A stretch of 48,023 bases of DNA from Bacillota bacterium (lineage in GTDB: Bacteria > Bacillota > Limnochordia > Darwinibacteriales > Darwinibacteriaceae): assembly GCA_012838305.1 (NCBI GenBank), contig DUPN01000101.1, positions 1-48,023 of the forward strand. The letters are read 5' to 3'. The notes below the pieces were generated by a model. It saw nothing but the letters and a program-made list of their open reading frames with translations. It was not told the DNA's origin and made no database searches. The translations under genes and the position numbers were made by a program. Positions 40,317-47,418 of the stretch are shown one piece after another (positions within the stretch are counted from its first letter, which is position 1; each line of letters begins with the position of its first letter).

Positions 40317-41216
40317 GTGGGATTGTTAACGGATTTTAGATTGTCTGTGCTGGAGGGGAATCTCGGTGTCTATGGTGTTCATGTCTATCAGAGTGGGAAG
40401 ACCATAGGGGAGCATCGATTTCGCAGCGATGATCGGGAGAATCTTTACTCGGGTTCGAAGACTTTTGCCTCCGTTGGGGTGGGAATTGCAGAAGGAGAGG
40501 GTCGTTTTGAACTGTCCGATTGTGTACTCGACTTTTTCCCCGAGCTTCAGCACATGGCCTACCCTGGATCAGAGAAGATGACCATCAAGCATCTGCTGCA
40601 AATGAGTTCGGGACATATGTTTGAGGACTTCGACCGCTTCAAATCAGGCGATCTGGCCAAACTCTTCTTCAGTATGGAGATGAAAGAGGCAGCGGGTTCG
40701 AGGTTTTTCTATGAGAACCTGTGTACGTACATGCTTGGTCGAGTCGTAGAGAAGGTGAGCGGGCAGACATTGTTGGATTATCTTAAACCTCGCCTCTTCG
40801 ATCCGCTGGAGATCTTCAACCCCCAATGGCATTTGTGCCCCTATGGACACACGATGGCCGCAACCGGCCTATATTTAACGACCGAGGAGTTTTCGCGCCT
40901 CGGCATCATGCTGCTGCAAAAGGGAGTCTATAAGGGTAGGCAGATAGTGGCAGCCGATTACGTCAAGCGTATGCGCGCAGAGTGGGTGGATACTTCGTCG
41001 CACATGGATGAGGAAGGTCGATGCGGTTATGGCTACCAAGTCTGGAACTGTACTCCTCCGAATACCTATCGGGCTGACGGAATGTATGGCCAGTTGTGTG
41101 TGATTTTAGGCGATTACGATGCCGTGATCACCGTTACCTCCCATAATGAGGGTGAGGCCAGCGATATCCTGCGTGCCATGTGGACGCAAATCCTTCCGAA
41201 ACTCGAGGCGTCATAG
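40317..41216 (+). CDS. Serine hydrolase, beta-lactamase class C / penicillin-binding-like
   Basis: 299 aa. The catalytic SXXK is SGSK with nucleophile Ser45 and Lys48, in LYSGSKTFASVGVGIAEGEG. The second motif is YEN (Tyr132-Asn134) in YENLCTYMLGRVVEKVSGQ, and GYGYQVWNC supplies part of the third region. No signal peptide is seen, so it is presumably cytoplasmic and acts as an esterase or D-aminopeptidase rather than a beta-lactamase. ACGGAGG at 40303-40309 is one base from a GTG at 40311 and seven from the GTG at 40317, so I use the latter. Family members of this compact type are uncharacterised. Confidence 0.82.
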   Translation: MGLLTDFRLSVLEGNLGVYGVHVYQSGKTIGEHRFRSDDRENLYSGSKTFASVGVGIAEGEGRFELSDCVLDFFPELQHMAYPGSEKMTIKHLLQMSSGHMFEDFDRFKSGDLAKLFFSMEMKEAAGSRFFYENLCTYMLGRVVEKVSGQTLLDYLKPRLFDPLEIFNPQWHLCPYGHTMAATGLYLTTEEFSRLGIMLLQKGVYKGRQIVAADYVKRMRAEWVDTSSHMDEEGRCGYGYQVWNCTPPNTYRADGMYGQLCVILGDYDAVITVTSHNEGEASDILRAMWTQILPKLEAS

Positions 41217-41251
41217 TCGCGAATCAATTTGGAAGCAGAGGTGGATCAGGG

Positions 41252-41482
41252 GTGTATGAAAAGGCTGCGCAAGTGATGGAAGATTTGTTTGCCAGGGATT
41301 GCCAGTTTGCCATGGCCACCGCGCAAGATGGGATTCCATCGAATGATCAGCATATGTGCTATCTGAAAATTGAACTTGTAGACGGTTTCTTCTATCAAGA
41401 TGGAATGGGCTATGCGATCGATTTTTCGAAGAAGACTGCCAGGTCCTTCCCCTTTGAGTATGACATCGTTCCCAGCTTGTGA
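41252..41482 (+). pseudogene. Pyridoxamine 5'-phosphate oxidase-like remnant, internal deletion
   Basis: 76 codons from a GTG with AGAGGTGG seven bases upstream. The first part, YEKAAQVMEDLFARDCQFAM followed by ATAQDGIPS, reads like the start of flavin-binding PPOX-type proteins of about 150 aa. The remainder, MCYLKIELVDGFFYQDGMGY followed by the FDI-like end, reads like the C terminus of the same family. The middle of about 75-80 residues, where the FMN site should be, is absent and the join is in frame. It could be a decayed gene or an assembly artefact. Recognition of the two halves is from memory. Confidence 0.55.
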
Positions 41483-41534
41483 TGCGACTCGCAGGGGTGG
41501 GTAACGAGGGAAGCATGAGCGCCTAGAGAGGAGC

Positions 41535-41690
41535 ATGGATGATGGGGCTATCTCAAGCTGCAGTCTGTACCCTGAGTGTAGCCACTGCTTCACCCATAGG
41601 AGGTATGAAGAGGCCCATGCCCTAACCCAAGCGAAAGTCGATTTTATCGTTGACTGGATGGGAAGGGCAAGGGGACAAAGCTCGTATTAG
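41535..41690 (+). CDS. Small cysteine-containing open frame of uncertain status
   Basis: 51 codons opening MDDGAISSCSLYPECSHCFT. AGAGAGGAG ends one base before the ATG, too close for a good ribosome site. It contains a C-X5-C-X2-C-X3-H cluster that could bind metal, and the end overlaps the converging ATP-grasp gene by four bases. It may be real, or the tail of another gene lost in the deletions seen nearby. I do not recognise the family. Confidence 0.3.
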   Translation: MDDGAISSCSLYPECSHCFTHRRYEEAHALTQAKVDFIVDWMGRARGQSSY

Positions 41691-42937
41691 ATGATGGTAG
41701 CCGCAGATTCTTTGAACCCTCTCTCGAACGTTTCTTCTTCAAACAGGGAGTGTTCAAGGAAAATCTCTCCTCCATCGGAGCCCAGGAGTCTTCCCAGATT
41801 ACGGAGGAGAAATGCCCAGAGGGCAAACCAGGGACGGAGATCATGGATGTCTTCGATGTCGTTATAGGATTTTTCCCGCTTGGCCCAGGTCTTGATGCAC
41901 CGGAGCTTTTCTTGTCCCGACAGCTCCGCATCTATCAGGTTGTACACGAGCCAACCTAGGTCCAGGAACTGCAGTTTGCAGCGGACACCATGTTCCTGTT
42001 TGGGCAGGAGGGATATGTCTTTGCCTTGCAATAGCTGGATAAAGGCGCCCACGAGATCCACACCGGCGAAGTAACCCAAAATGGCGCCAGGGGCAATCCG
42101 GGGATTGCAGTCGATTAAGTACAGTTCGCCCGTTTCTGCATCTTCCATGTAATCGAAGCTAATAAAGCCTGTCCAGTTGAAGTGCTGAATGAGTCGTGCG
42201 TCAAACAGTTCGGCCTCGGGAGAAGAAACTGTTTCTCTGTACGAGCTTGTCCCGCCGGAGGTGGGAACGGTACGCAAAGCGCGGAAGACCACATTCCCCT
42301 TGATTTCCCCGCTTACGGCTAGATTGACCGTGGAAATCAAACTTCCCTTAATGTACTGCTGGATAATGGGCAGCTGCTTTTCCATTCCCTGTTCCTTCAC
42401 CAGCTGGCCATACTCCCAGAGGGCGTTTTTGGGATCAAGGACGATTTTCTGTCCATGAGCATTGCAGGCGACCGGGGGTTTGATGACAATGGGTCCCTCC
42501 ACTGTTTCCAGCATGCGAAAGGCCTCCTTGAGAGACTGCGGAGCTTGGGTGCGAGGCATCCGTACATTGGCATCTGCTGCATAGGTACGCATGGCATCTT
42601 TGTTATGGGCATGAACAATGGTTCTATAGGGCATGGAGATCATGTTTGTATATTGCTTGATTTCGTCTTGGTAATACGACATCAAGAAGCTGCACTCGAG
42701 TACGGGGAGGTAGAAGTCGTAGTCTTCTCGCTTAAGTTCGTCCAGAACAGCCTGGGCAAAACCATGGGGATCATATCGAAGCGAAGGTGCAATAATCGTT
42801 TTGCTCACTGCGTTGGAGTACGATGCGAAGCTGCGTCGATGCGAGTCTATGGCCGTCACCGTATACCCCATCTGTTTCAAGCGACGCACAAAGAACAGGC
42901 TAACTGGCGAACTAGGTGTTGTGACTAATGCTCTCAT
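41687..42937 (-). CDS. ATP-grasp superfamily ligase
   Basis: 416 aa from the ATG at 42937, eight bases after AGGAGG; an ATG two codons earlier is too close to it. An N-terminal Rossmann-like preATP-grasp region (VTTPSSPVSLFFVRRLKQMG) is followed by the ATP-grasp fold, with GPIVIKPPVACNAHGQKIVL as a nucleotide-binding strand, GFISFDYMEDAETGELYLID, and CNPRIAPGAILGYF with the metal-binding Asn. It resembles carbamoyl-phosphate-synthase/D-Ala-ligase-like enzymes that join a carboxylate to an amine. The substrate is unknown. It diverges from a GNAT gene whose start is about 120 bases away, which may indicate a shared function. Confidence 0.85.
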   Translation of the reverse strand: MRALVTTPSSPVSLFFVRRLKQMGYTVTAIDSHRRSFASYSNAVSKTIIAPSLRYDPHGFAQAVLDELKREDYDFYLPVLECSFLMSYYQDEIKQYTNMISMPYRTIVHAHNKDAMRTYAADANVRMPRTQAPQSLKEAFRMLETVEGPIVIKPPVACNAHGQKIVLDPKNALWEYGQLVKEQGMEKQLPIIQQYIKGSLISTVNLAVSGEIKGNVVFRALRTVPTSGGTSSYRETVSSPEAELFDARLIQHFNWTGFISFDYMEDAETGELYLIDCNPRIAPGAILGYFAGVDLVGAFIQLLQGKDISLLPKQEHGVRCKLQFLDLGWLVYNLIDAELSGQEKLRCIKTWAKREKSYNDIEDIHDLRPWFALWAFLLRNLGRLLGSDGGEIFLEHSLFEEETFERGFKESAATII

Positions 42938-43056
42938 TTTCATTGCCTCCTATGGACAGACAAACCACAATTTAACTAGAGATAACACATAGATAATGAT
43001 ACCATATTACGCTGGAAATCTATAGTAGTCGCACAAAAATGATGGAGGTGGACACA

Positions 43057-44100
43057 GTGCAGGTTCGGGCTGCCACGGCAAAAGACAATGCAAGACTGAT
43101 CGCTATCGAGCACATGACGCCGCAAGGGGAGCAAATCAAGTTGGTTAGTGAACGCAAAGATTACTTTGTCCGGGCCAAGAAATTTGACCAGCCCATTCTT
43201 TTGGTCGCTGAGGACGAAGCCCAGGAAGCAATCTTGGGAGTGATGGGTGTTGGTCCCGTTTCGGTACGCCTAGGAGGCGAGGTGGTTCGGGGCGGGTTCA
43301 TTTTTGACTGGCGTTCGAATCCCCTAGCCCAGCAGGGGCTGCCCAGACATATGCTCCGTCTTTGGCAGGGGGTGCAGAAGGAAATCGCCCGTCAGGAGTT
43401 ACAGTTTGTCTTTGGCTATGTAAAGGCAGACAACGAACGCACCCTCGGTCTGCTGCACAAGTTTGGAGCGAAGAAGGTAGACGAAAAGGAATTTCTGACT
43501 ATGCCCGTGCACGCCCGTTTTTCCAGGGATCAAGCAAGAGTGAGTCAAGTGCTCTTGACTCGTACTATCGATCCCCAAAGGGAAGCAGCGATTCTCAGGG
43601 AAAAGTACGGGAACTTGGATTTTTTCTCGGAGATATCGCAATCGGCCGACCTCATGCAGCAAAGACAGGATTATCTCTTTGGCAAACTCAGCTACGAAAA
43701 GTCTTCGGTCAAGATCTGGGATACCAACGCCGAGTACACCCAGCGGGTGCTCAACATGCCGCTCGTTTACAAAGTGCTACGTCCTGCCGTTCATGCGGCC
43801 TCAAAGATCGTTTCTCTACCCAGGATCCCCAGATTAGGGGACGAGATTCGCGTCTGGCAATTGTACGACTTGATCCTTGATCAACCGGATCATCTCTTCT
43901 ACCTGTTGGAAAGGGCCCGGCTCGCTGCAAAAGAGAATAACATTGATTATCTTGTGATCTGTATGAGTACAGGAGACGGAGGGTATGAGCAAGCGGCCAG
44001 CAAGGCTTGGGTGCGCCTCAAGTATCATGTTATCTTTGTTCCCATGACGGAGCTCCCCATGCCGAAAGCGCCAACCTATTTTGATGTTTCCTATTTGTAA
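43057..44100 (+). CDS. GNAT-family acetyltransferase-like protein with extra C-terminal region
   Basis: 347 aa. GGAGG at 43044-43048 points to the GTG at 43057; earlier ATG codons (43039, 43042) overlap or precede that site. Residues 1 to about 150 fit the GNAT fold: VRAATAKDNARLIAIEHM at the start, an ILGVMGVGPVSVRLGGEVV beta pair, and GLPRHMLRLWQGVQKEIA where acetyl-CoA would bind. The usual RxxGxG loop is poorly conserved. The C-terminal 190 residues are of unknown kind, possibly a second GNAT-like half. It diverges from the ATP-grasp gene; the pair may modify and ligate a small metabolite. That is inference. Confidence 0.72.
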   Translation: MQVRAATAKDNARLIAIEHMTPQGEQIKLVSERKDYFVRAKKFDQPILLVAEDEAQEAILGVMGVGPVSVRLGGEVVRGGFIFDWRSNPLAQQGLPRHMLRLWQGVQKEIARQELQFVFGYVKADNERTLGLLHKFGAKKVDEKEFLTMPVHARFSRDQARVSQVLLTRTIDPQREAAILREKYGNLDFFSEISQSADLMQQRQDYLFGKLSYEKSSVKIWDTNAEYTQRVLNMPLVYKVLRPAVHAASKIVSLPRIPRLGDEIRVWQLYDLILDQPDHLFYLLERARLAAKENNIDYLVICMSTGDGGYEQAASKAWVRLKYHVIFVPMTELPMPKAPTYFDVSYL

Positions 44101-44129
44101 CGGCCGCTGATACCGGAGGAGGGTGAGTA

Positions 44130-44315
44130 GTGAAAAGGGGATATCGTTTCTTTCAGATCACACTTTTGACCTGGTCTTTGCATCGTCTGGCTCTGGAAAT
44201 TTTCCGCTTTCCTGTGTTCTCGTTTTCCAATTTCCATTTCGGAGAGTTTGTCGTGGACGTAGGCGTATACCTGATTGCGTTTGGGATTTCTTATGGGTGT
44301 CTGGCATGGAGATAG
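44130..44315 (+). CDS. Small hydrophobic protein, function unknown
   Basis: 61 aa. The GTG start is six bases after GGAGGAGGG, a convincing ribosome site, and 29 bases after the GNAT stop. There are two hydrophobic stretches, around ITLLTWSLHRLALEIF and VVDVGVYLIAFGISYGCLAW. It may be a small membrane protein expressed with the GNAT gene. I recognise no family. Confidence 0.5.
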   Translation: MKRGYRFFQITLLTWSLHRLALEIFRFPVFSFSNFHFGEFVVDVGVYLIAFGISYGCLAWR

Positions 44316-44355
44316 GGCCGCCGCGCCCCTAACGCCCAGACGAGGAGTGCTGATC

Positions 44356-44834
44356 ATGGATGAGATTAGGCTAATTGAGCCAACGATGGACTATGCCGAT
44401 GAGATTATGGGTTTTCGGCAAGAGATGATGGATGCGGGCGACTCTTTTGCAGGCTGCGGTGGCTTGCGAAACTGTGCATCGGTCCGGGAATGGTTGGAAA
44501 CCCTTCGGGAGTATGAAGATGCGGCAACCTGTCCTCCTGGGGCCGTGTCCTCTCATACATATCTGGTTGTCCGTTTGCGGGACAACAGAGTTGTGGGAAT
44601 GATCGATCGTAGGCACCACATTGAGCACCCCATCCTGGGCCTTTGGGGGGGACATATGGGGTACTCCGTCAGAACTTGGAGAACTGTAGAAACAGGGGCA
44701 TAACCAAGGTCTTGATCACATGCGATTCTGACAACACTGGCAGCGCTACGACGATTTTGGCCAATGGCGGATTGTTGGAGCAAGAAATTTGCGTTGATGG
44801 TAGGCGAATGGACAGATACTGGGTTGAGCTGTAG
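44356..44834 (+). pseudogene. GNAT acetyltransferase, frameshifted with the acetyl-CoA loop missing
   Basis: ATG 44356 has GAGGAG eight bases upstream. Frame 1 encodes a GNAT N-terminal part (RLIEPTMDYADEIMGFRQEM ... YLVVRLRDNRVVGMIDRRHH ... GGHMGYSVR) and then hits TAA at 44701. Frame 3 immediately continues with NLENCRNRGITKVLITCDSD and ends in DRYWVEL, the C-terminal half of the same family. At the join (44671-44675) the segment that normally holds RRKGYG (acetyl-CoA pyrophosphate loop and about 15 residues) is absent. A deletion not divisible by three explains both changes. Probably a non-functional gene. Confidence 0.75.
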
Positions 44835-44874
44835 ACCATCGCGAATATGCAGAACGCTTCGGGGGTAAGGTAAA

Positions 44875-45660
44875 ATGAAGATCTACCAGGTAGATTCGTT
44901 TACAAAGGAACCTTTTCGAGGGAATCCCGCGGCCGTGTGTCTGTTTGTGGAATCAGAAACCAGTGATTGGATGCAGAGTATGGCCAGGGAGATGAATCTC
45001 TCCGAAACGGCGTTCCTAAAAAAGCGCGAGAATGGCTGTGATTTACGTTGGTTCACGCCGAACACAGAGGTGGATCTGTGCGGACATGGCACGCTGGCGG
45101 CCGCCCATGTGCTTTGGGAGTCGGGGGAGTTGGCCCTGGGACAGGAAGCCGTATTTTATACCAAGAGTGGTATCTTAAGGGCAAGCAAGCGAGAGGACTG
45201 GATTCAGCTCGACTTCCCTCTGGAAGAAGAGGAGGAGGTGGACCCTCCGCCAGAGTTGGTTCGGGGATTGAATGTGCCCCTTTTGTATGTTGGCAGAAAT
45301 CGCATGGACTATCTCGTAGAAGTTGAGTCAGAGACGGTCTTACAGAACCTGAGCCCTAATCTAGAAACCTTAGCTAAGCTGGGAGATAGGGGGGTTATGG
45401 TGACATCTCAGGCCGACAGCGACGAGTATGACTTCGTCTCACGTTTCTTTGCTCCAACCTTGGGCATCCCTGAGGACCCAGTGACAGGGTCAGCGCACTG
45501 TTGCTTAGGACCTTACTGGAAACGAAGACTGGGTAGAGATGAGTTTGTCGCCTACCAAGCATCAAAGCGAGGTGGCGTTTTGAGAGTCGAAGTTAAGGAT
45601 CGTATCTATCTGCACGGGCAGGCTAGGACGGTCTTTTGCGGAGAATTGCACTGCAGCTGA
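44875..45660 (+). CDS. PhzF family isomerase-like protein
   Basis: 261 aa. PhzF proteins share a diaminopimelate-epimerase-like two-domain fold; PhzF itself isomerises a phenazine intermediate, and other members have unknown substrates. Motifs: YQVDSFTKEPFRGNPAAVC at the N terminus, NLSETAFLKK with the general base Glu44, RWFTPNTEVDLCGHGTLAAA, and DPVTGSAHCCLGPYW in the second domain. No other phenazine genes are nearby, so a phenazine role is not implied. GGGGGTAAGG precedes the ATG. Confidence 0.92.
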   Translation: MKIYQVDSFTKEPFRGNPAAVCLFVESETSDWMQSMAREMNLSETAFLKKRENGCDLRWFTPNTEVDLCGHGTLAAAHVLWESGELALGQEAVFYTKSGILRASKREDWIQLDFPLEEEEEVDPPPELVRGLNVPLLYVGRNRMDYLVEVESETVLQNLSPNLETLAKLGDRGVMVTSQADSDEYDFVSRFFAPTLGIPEDPVTGSAHCCLGPYWKRRLGRDEFVAYQASKRGGVLRVEVKDRIYLHGQARTVFCGELHCS

Positions 45661-45918
45661 AGGCTGGTATCCTGAAAAAAGCGAAAAAAAGGAGGAACTG
45701 GGGGAAAAGGGAGAGAAGTTAACGATTAGTAATGGACCTCGTGATAAGGCGGACAACGGCGGGGGATGGGACCTGCTTTCCTTGTTCTTTGACACGGACC
45801 AAATGACACGACCTCGTTAGGGAATCTATGGCGTTCTGTTTGTGTTGGGTGCTCCCAGCGTCGTAAGTTGCTGGTGGAGCATCTTTTTTGTCATACAGTC
45901 TGGAAAGGTTGGGTGGTT
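45661..45918 (+). other. Leader-like gap before DUF1538
   Basis: 258 bases without a convincing gene. A purine-rich stretch with AAAAAAAGGAGG (45684-45695) leads to no good start codon. A TTGACA at 45789 has no -10 partner. The only solid element is the U-tailed hairpin at 45850-45889, which ends 29 bases before the next gene. No known riboswitch could be recognised. Confidence 0.4.
45850..45889 (+). terminator. U-tailed hairpin just upstream of DUF1538
   Basis: TGCTCCCAGC (45850-45859) pairs with GCTGGTGGAGCA (45870-45881) with a two-base bulge, followed by TC and six T. It may end the PhzF transcript or act as an attenuator for DUF1538. Confidence 0.7.
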
Positions 45919-47418
45919 GTGAACATACTCGTTGAGCTTGCGAAGGAAAATACCAAGGCGGTAACTCCCATCGCCATAGTGGTCCTGATCTTAAATTTGA
46001 CTCTAGTACCCCTAGGGTTTCCCCTAGTCCTGCGCTTTTTCGTGGGAGCGATTTTGACTATTATTGGCTTATCCCTCTTCCTTCTTGGCGTAGAAATCGG
46101 AATTACCCCCATGGGTAGCTTAACTGGTTCTTCTCTTGTCAAGACGAATTCTCTCCCTTTGGTTCTTTTGGGAGGGCTTACACTTGGTTTCTTCATTTCC
46201 ATTGCGGAACCGGGTCTGATGGTATTGGCTCAGCAAATCGATTTTGTTACTTTACACGCCATCCCCTCGTTCACCCTCTTGGCCGTGGTGTCCATAGGTT
46301 TGGCAATAATGGTGGCCTTGGGTTTTCTGCGAGTGTTTTTTAACATCCCTCTCAAGGTGTTTTTGCTGGTATGCTATATTGTCATCTTTGTCCTAGCCTT
46401 TTTCACGCAACCGGAGTTTTTGGCCATTGCCTTTGATGCATCTGGCGCCACCACAGGGATATTGGCGGTACCCTTCCTCCTGGCCTTAGCAGTGGGGATC
46501 TCACGCTTGCGCAAAGATAGTAAAGCGTCGGAGGAGGATAGCTTTGGGCTGGTGGCCATTGCCTCAGCAGGGGCTATCATGGCCGTTATGGTGTTGAATA
46601 TCATCATTGGCACACAAGAATATTCTGTAGCCAGCCTAGAGCCTATCCAACTGGACAGTGTGGAAATCTTCCGCCCTTTTCTAGGCTTCATTTGGAGTTC
46701 CGTGCGGGAGAGTTTCATCAGTCTCCTTCCTTTGACAGTCGCTTTGTTTTTTCTGCAAAAAGTGTTGTTCAGAGTTGACCAAAAGCAGTTTGTCCGTATG
46801 GTCAAAGGATTCATCTACGCATTTATCGGAATGGTTATTTTTTTCGTAGGAGTGAACGGCGGATTCATGGAGATCAGCGCTGAACTAGGTCTGCGACTGG
46901 CTTCATTGGACAACAAGTTTTGGCTTGTGCTAACGGCATTTGTGATTGGCTTTTTTACGATTTTGGCAGAACCTGCGGTTTTTGTCCTGACACATCAGAT
47001 CGAGGATGTAACAAGTGGGTACGTTAAACGACGGGCGGTTGGTGCCGCCCTCTCCATCGGGGTGGGTTTGGCCGTGGCCTTGGCAAGCGTTCGCATATTG
47101 GTGCCGTCGCTGCAGTTATGGCATGTTTTGCTGCCGGGATACATCATTGCCATTAGCATGATGCGTTTTGTACCTACTTTGTTTGTGGGGATAGCCTTTG
47201 ACGCGGGTGGCGTTGCTACGGGTCCCATGACGGCTACGTTTATCTTGGCTTTTGTGCAAGGTGCGGCCAGTGCCTTTCCTGGAGCAAACCTGCTGCGCGA
47301 CGGCTTTGGCATGATCGCCTTAGTGGCTATGGCCCCCATCCTCACCCTACAGGTTCTTGGCTTTATATTTCAGGCTAGATCCCAGAAACAAGGAGTTGGT
47401 AGTGATGCACAATCCTAA
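45919..47418 (+). CDS. DUF1538 membrane protein, internally duplicated
   Basis: 499 aa from the GTG at 45919, with GAAAGG upstream; an ATG-less extension to 45868 overlaps the hairpin and is rejected. Two homologous halves each contain about five or six helices. FFISIAEPGLMVLAQQIDFV corresponds to FFTILAEPAVFVLTHQIEDV, and FDASGATTG (near residue 171) corresponds to FDAGGVATG (near 427). Such duplicated, inverted-repeat-like layouts are typical of transporters or channels, and the paired motifs could line an ion or substrate path. DUF1538 has no established function. It overlaps a P-II-like gene by 14 bases. Confidence 0.9.
   Translation: MNILVELAKENTKAVTPIAIVVLILNLTLVPLGFPLVLRFFVGAILTIIGLSLFLLGVEIGITPMGSLTGSSLVKTNSLPLVLLGGLTLGFFISIAEPGLMVLAQQIDFVTLHAIPSFTLLAVVSIGLAIMVALGFLRVFFNIPLKVFLLVCYIVIFVLAFFTQPEFLAIAFDASGATTGILAVPFLLALAVGISRLRKDSKASEEDSFGLVAIASAGAIMAVMVLNIIIGTQEYSVASLEPIQLDSVEIFRPFLGFIWSSVRESFISLLPLTVALFFLQKVLFRVDQKQFVRMVKGFIYAFIGMVIFFVGVNGGFMEISAELGLRLASLDNKFWLVLTAFVIGFFTILAEPAVFVLTHQIEDVTSGYVKRRAVGAALSIGVGLAVALASVRILVPSLQLWHVLLPGYIIAISMMRFVPTLFVGIAFDAGGVATGPMTATFILAFVQGAASAFPGANLLRDGFGMIALVAMAPILTLQVLGFIFQARSQKQGVGSDAQS

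Noticed and set aside
44875-45660. Phenazine biosynthesis cluster
   Set aside because: Only a PhzF-family protein is present; the family is broad and the other phz genes are absent.
45789-45794. Perfect TTGACA in the PhzF-DUF1538 gap
   Set aside because: No -10-like hexamer is found at 15-19 bases.
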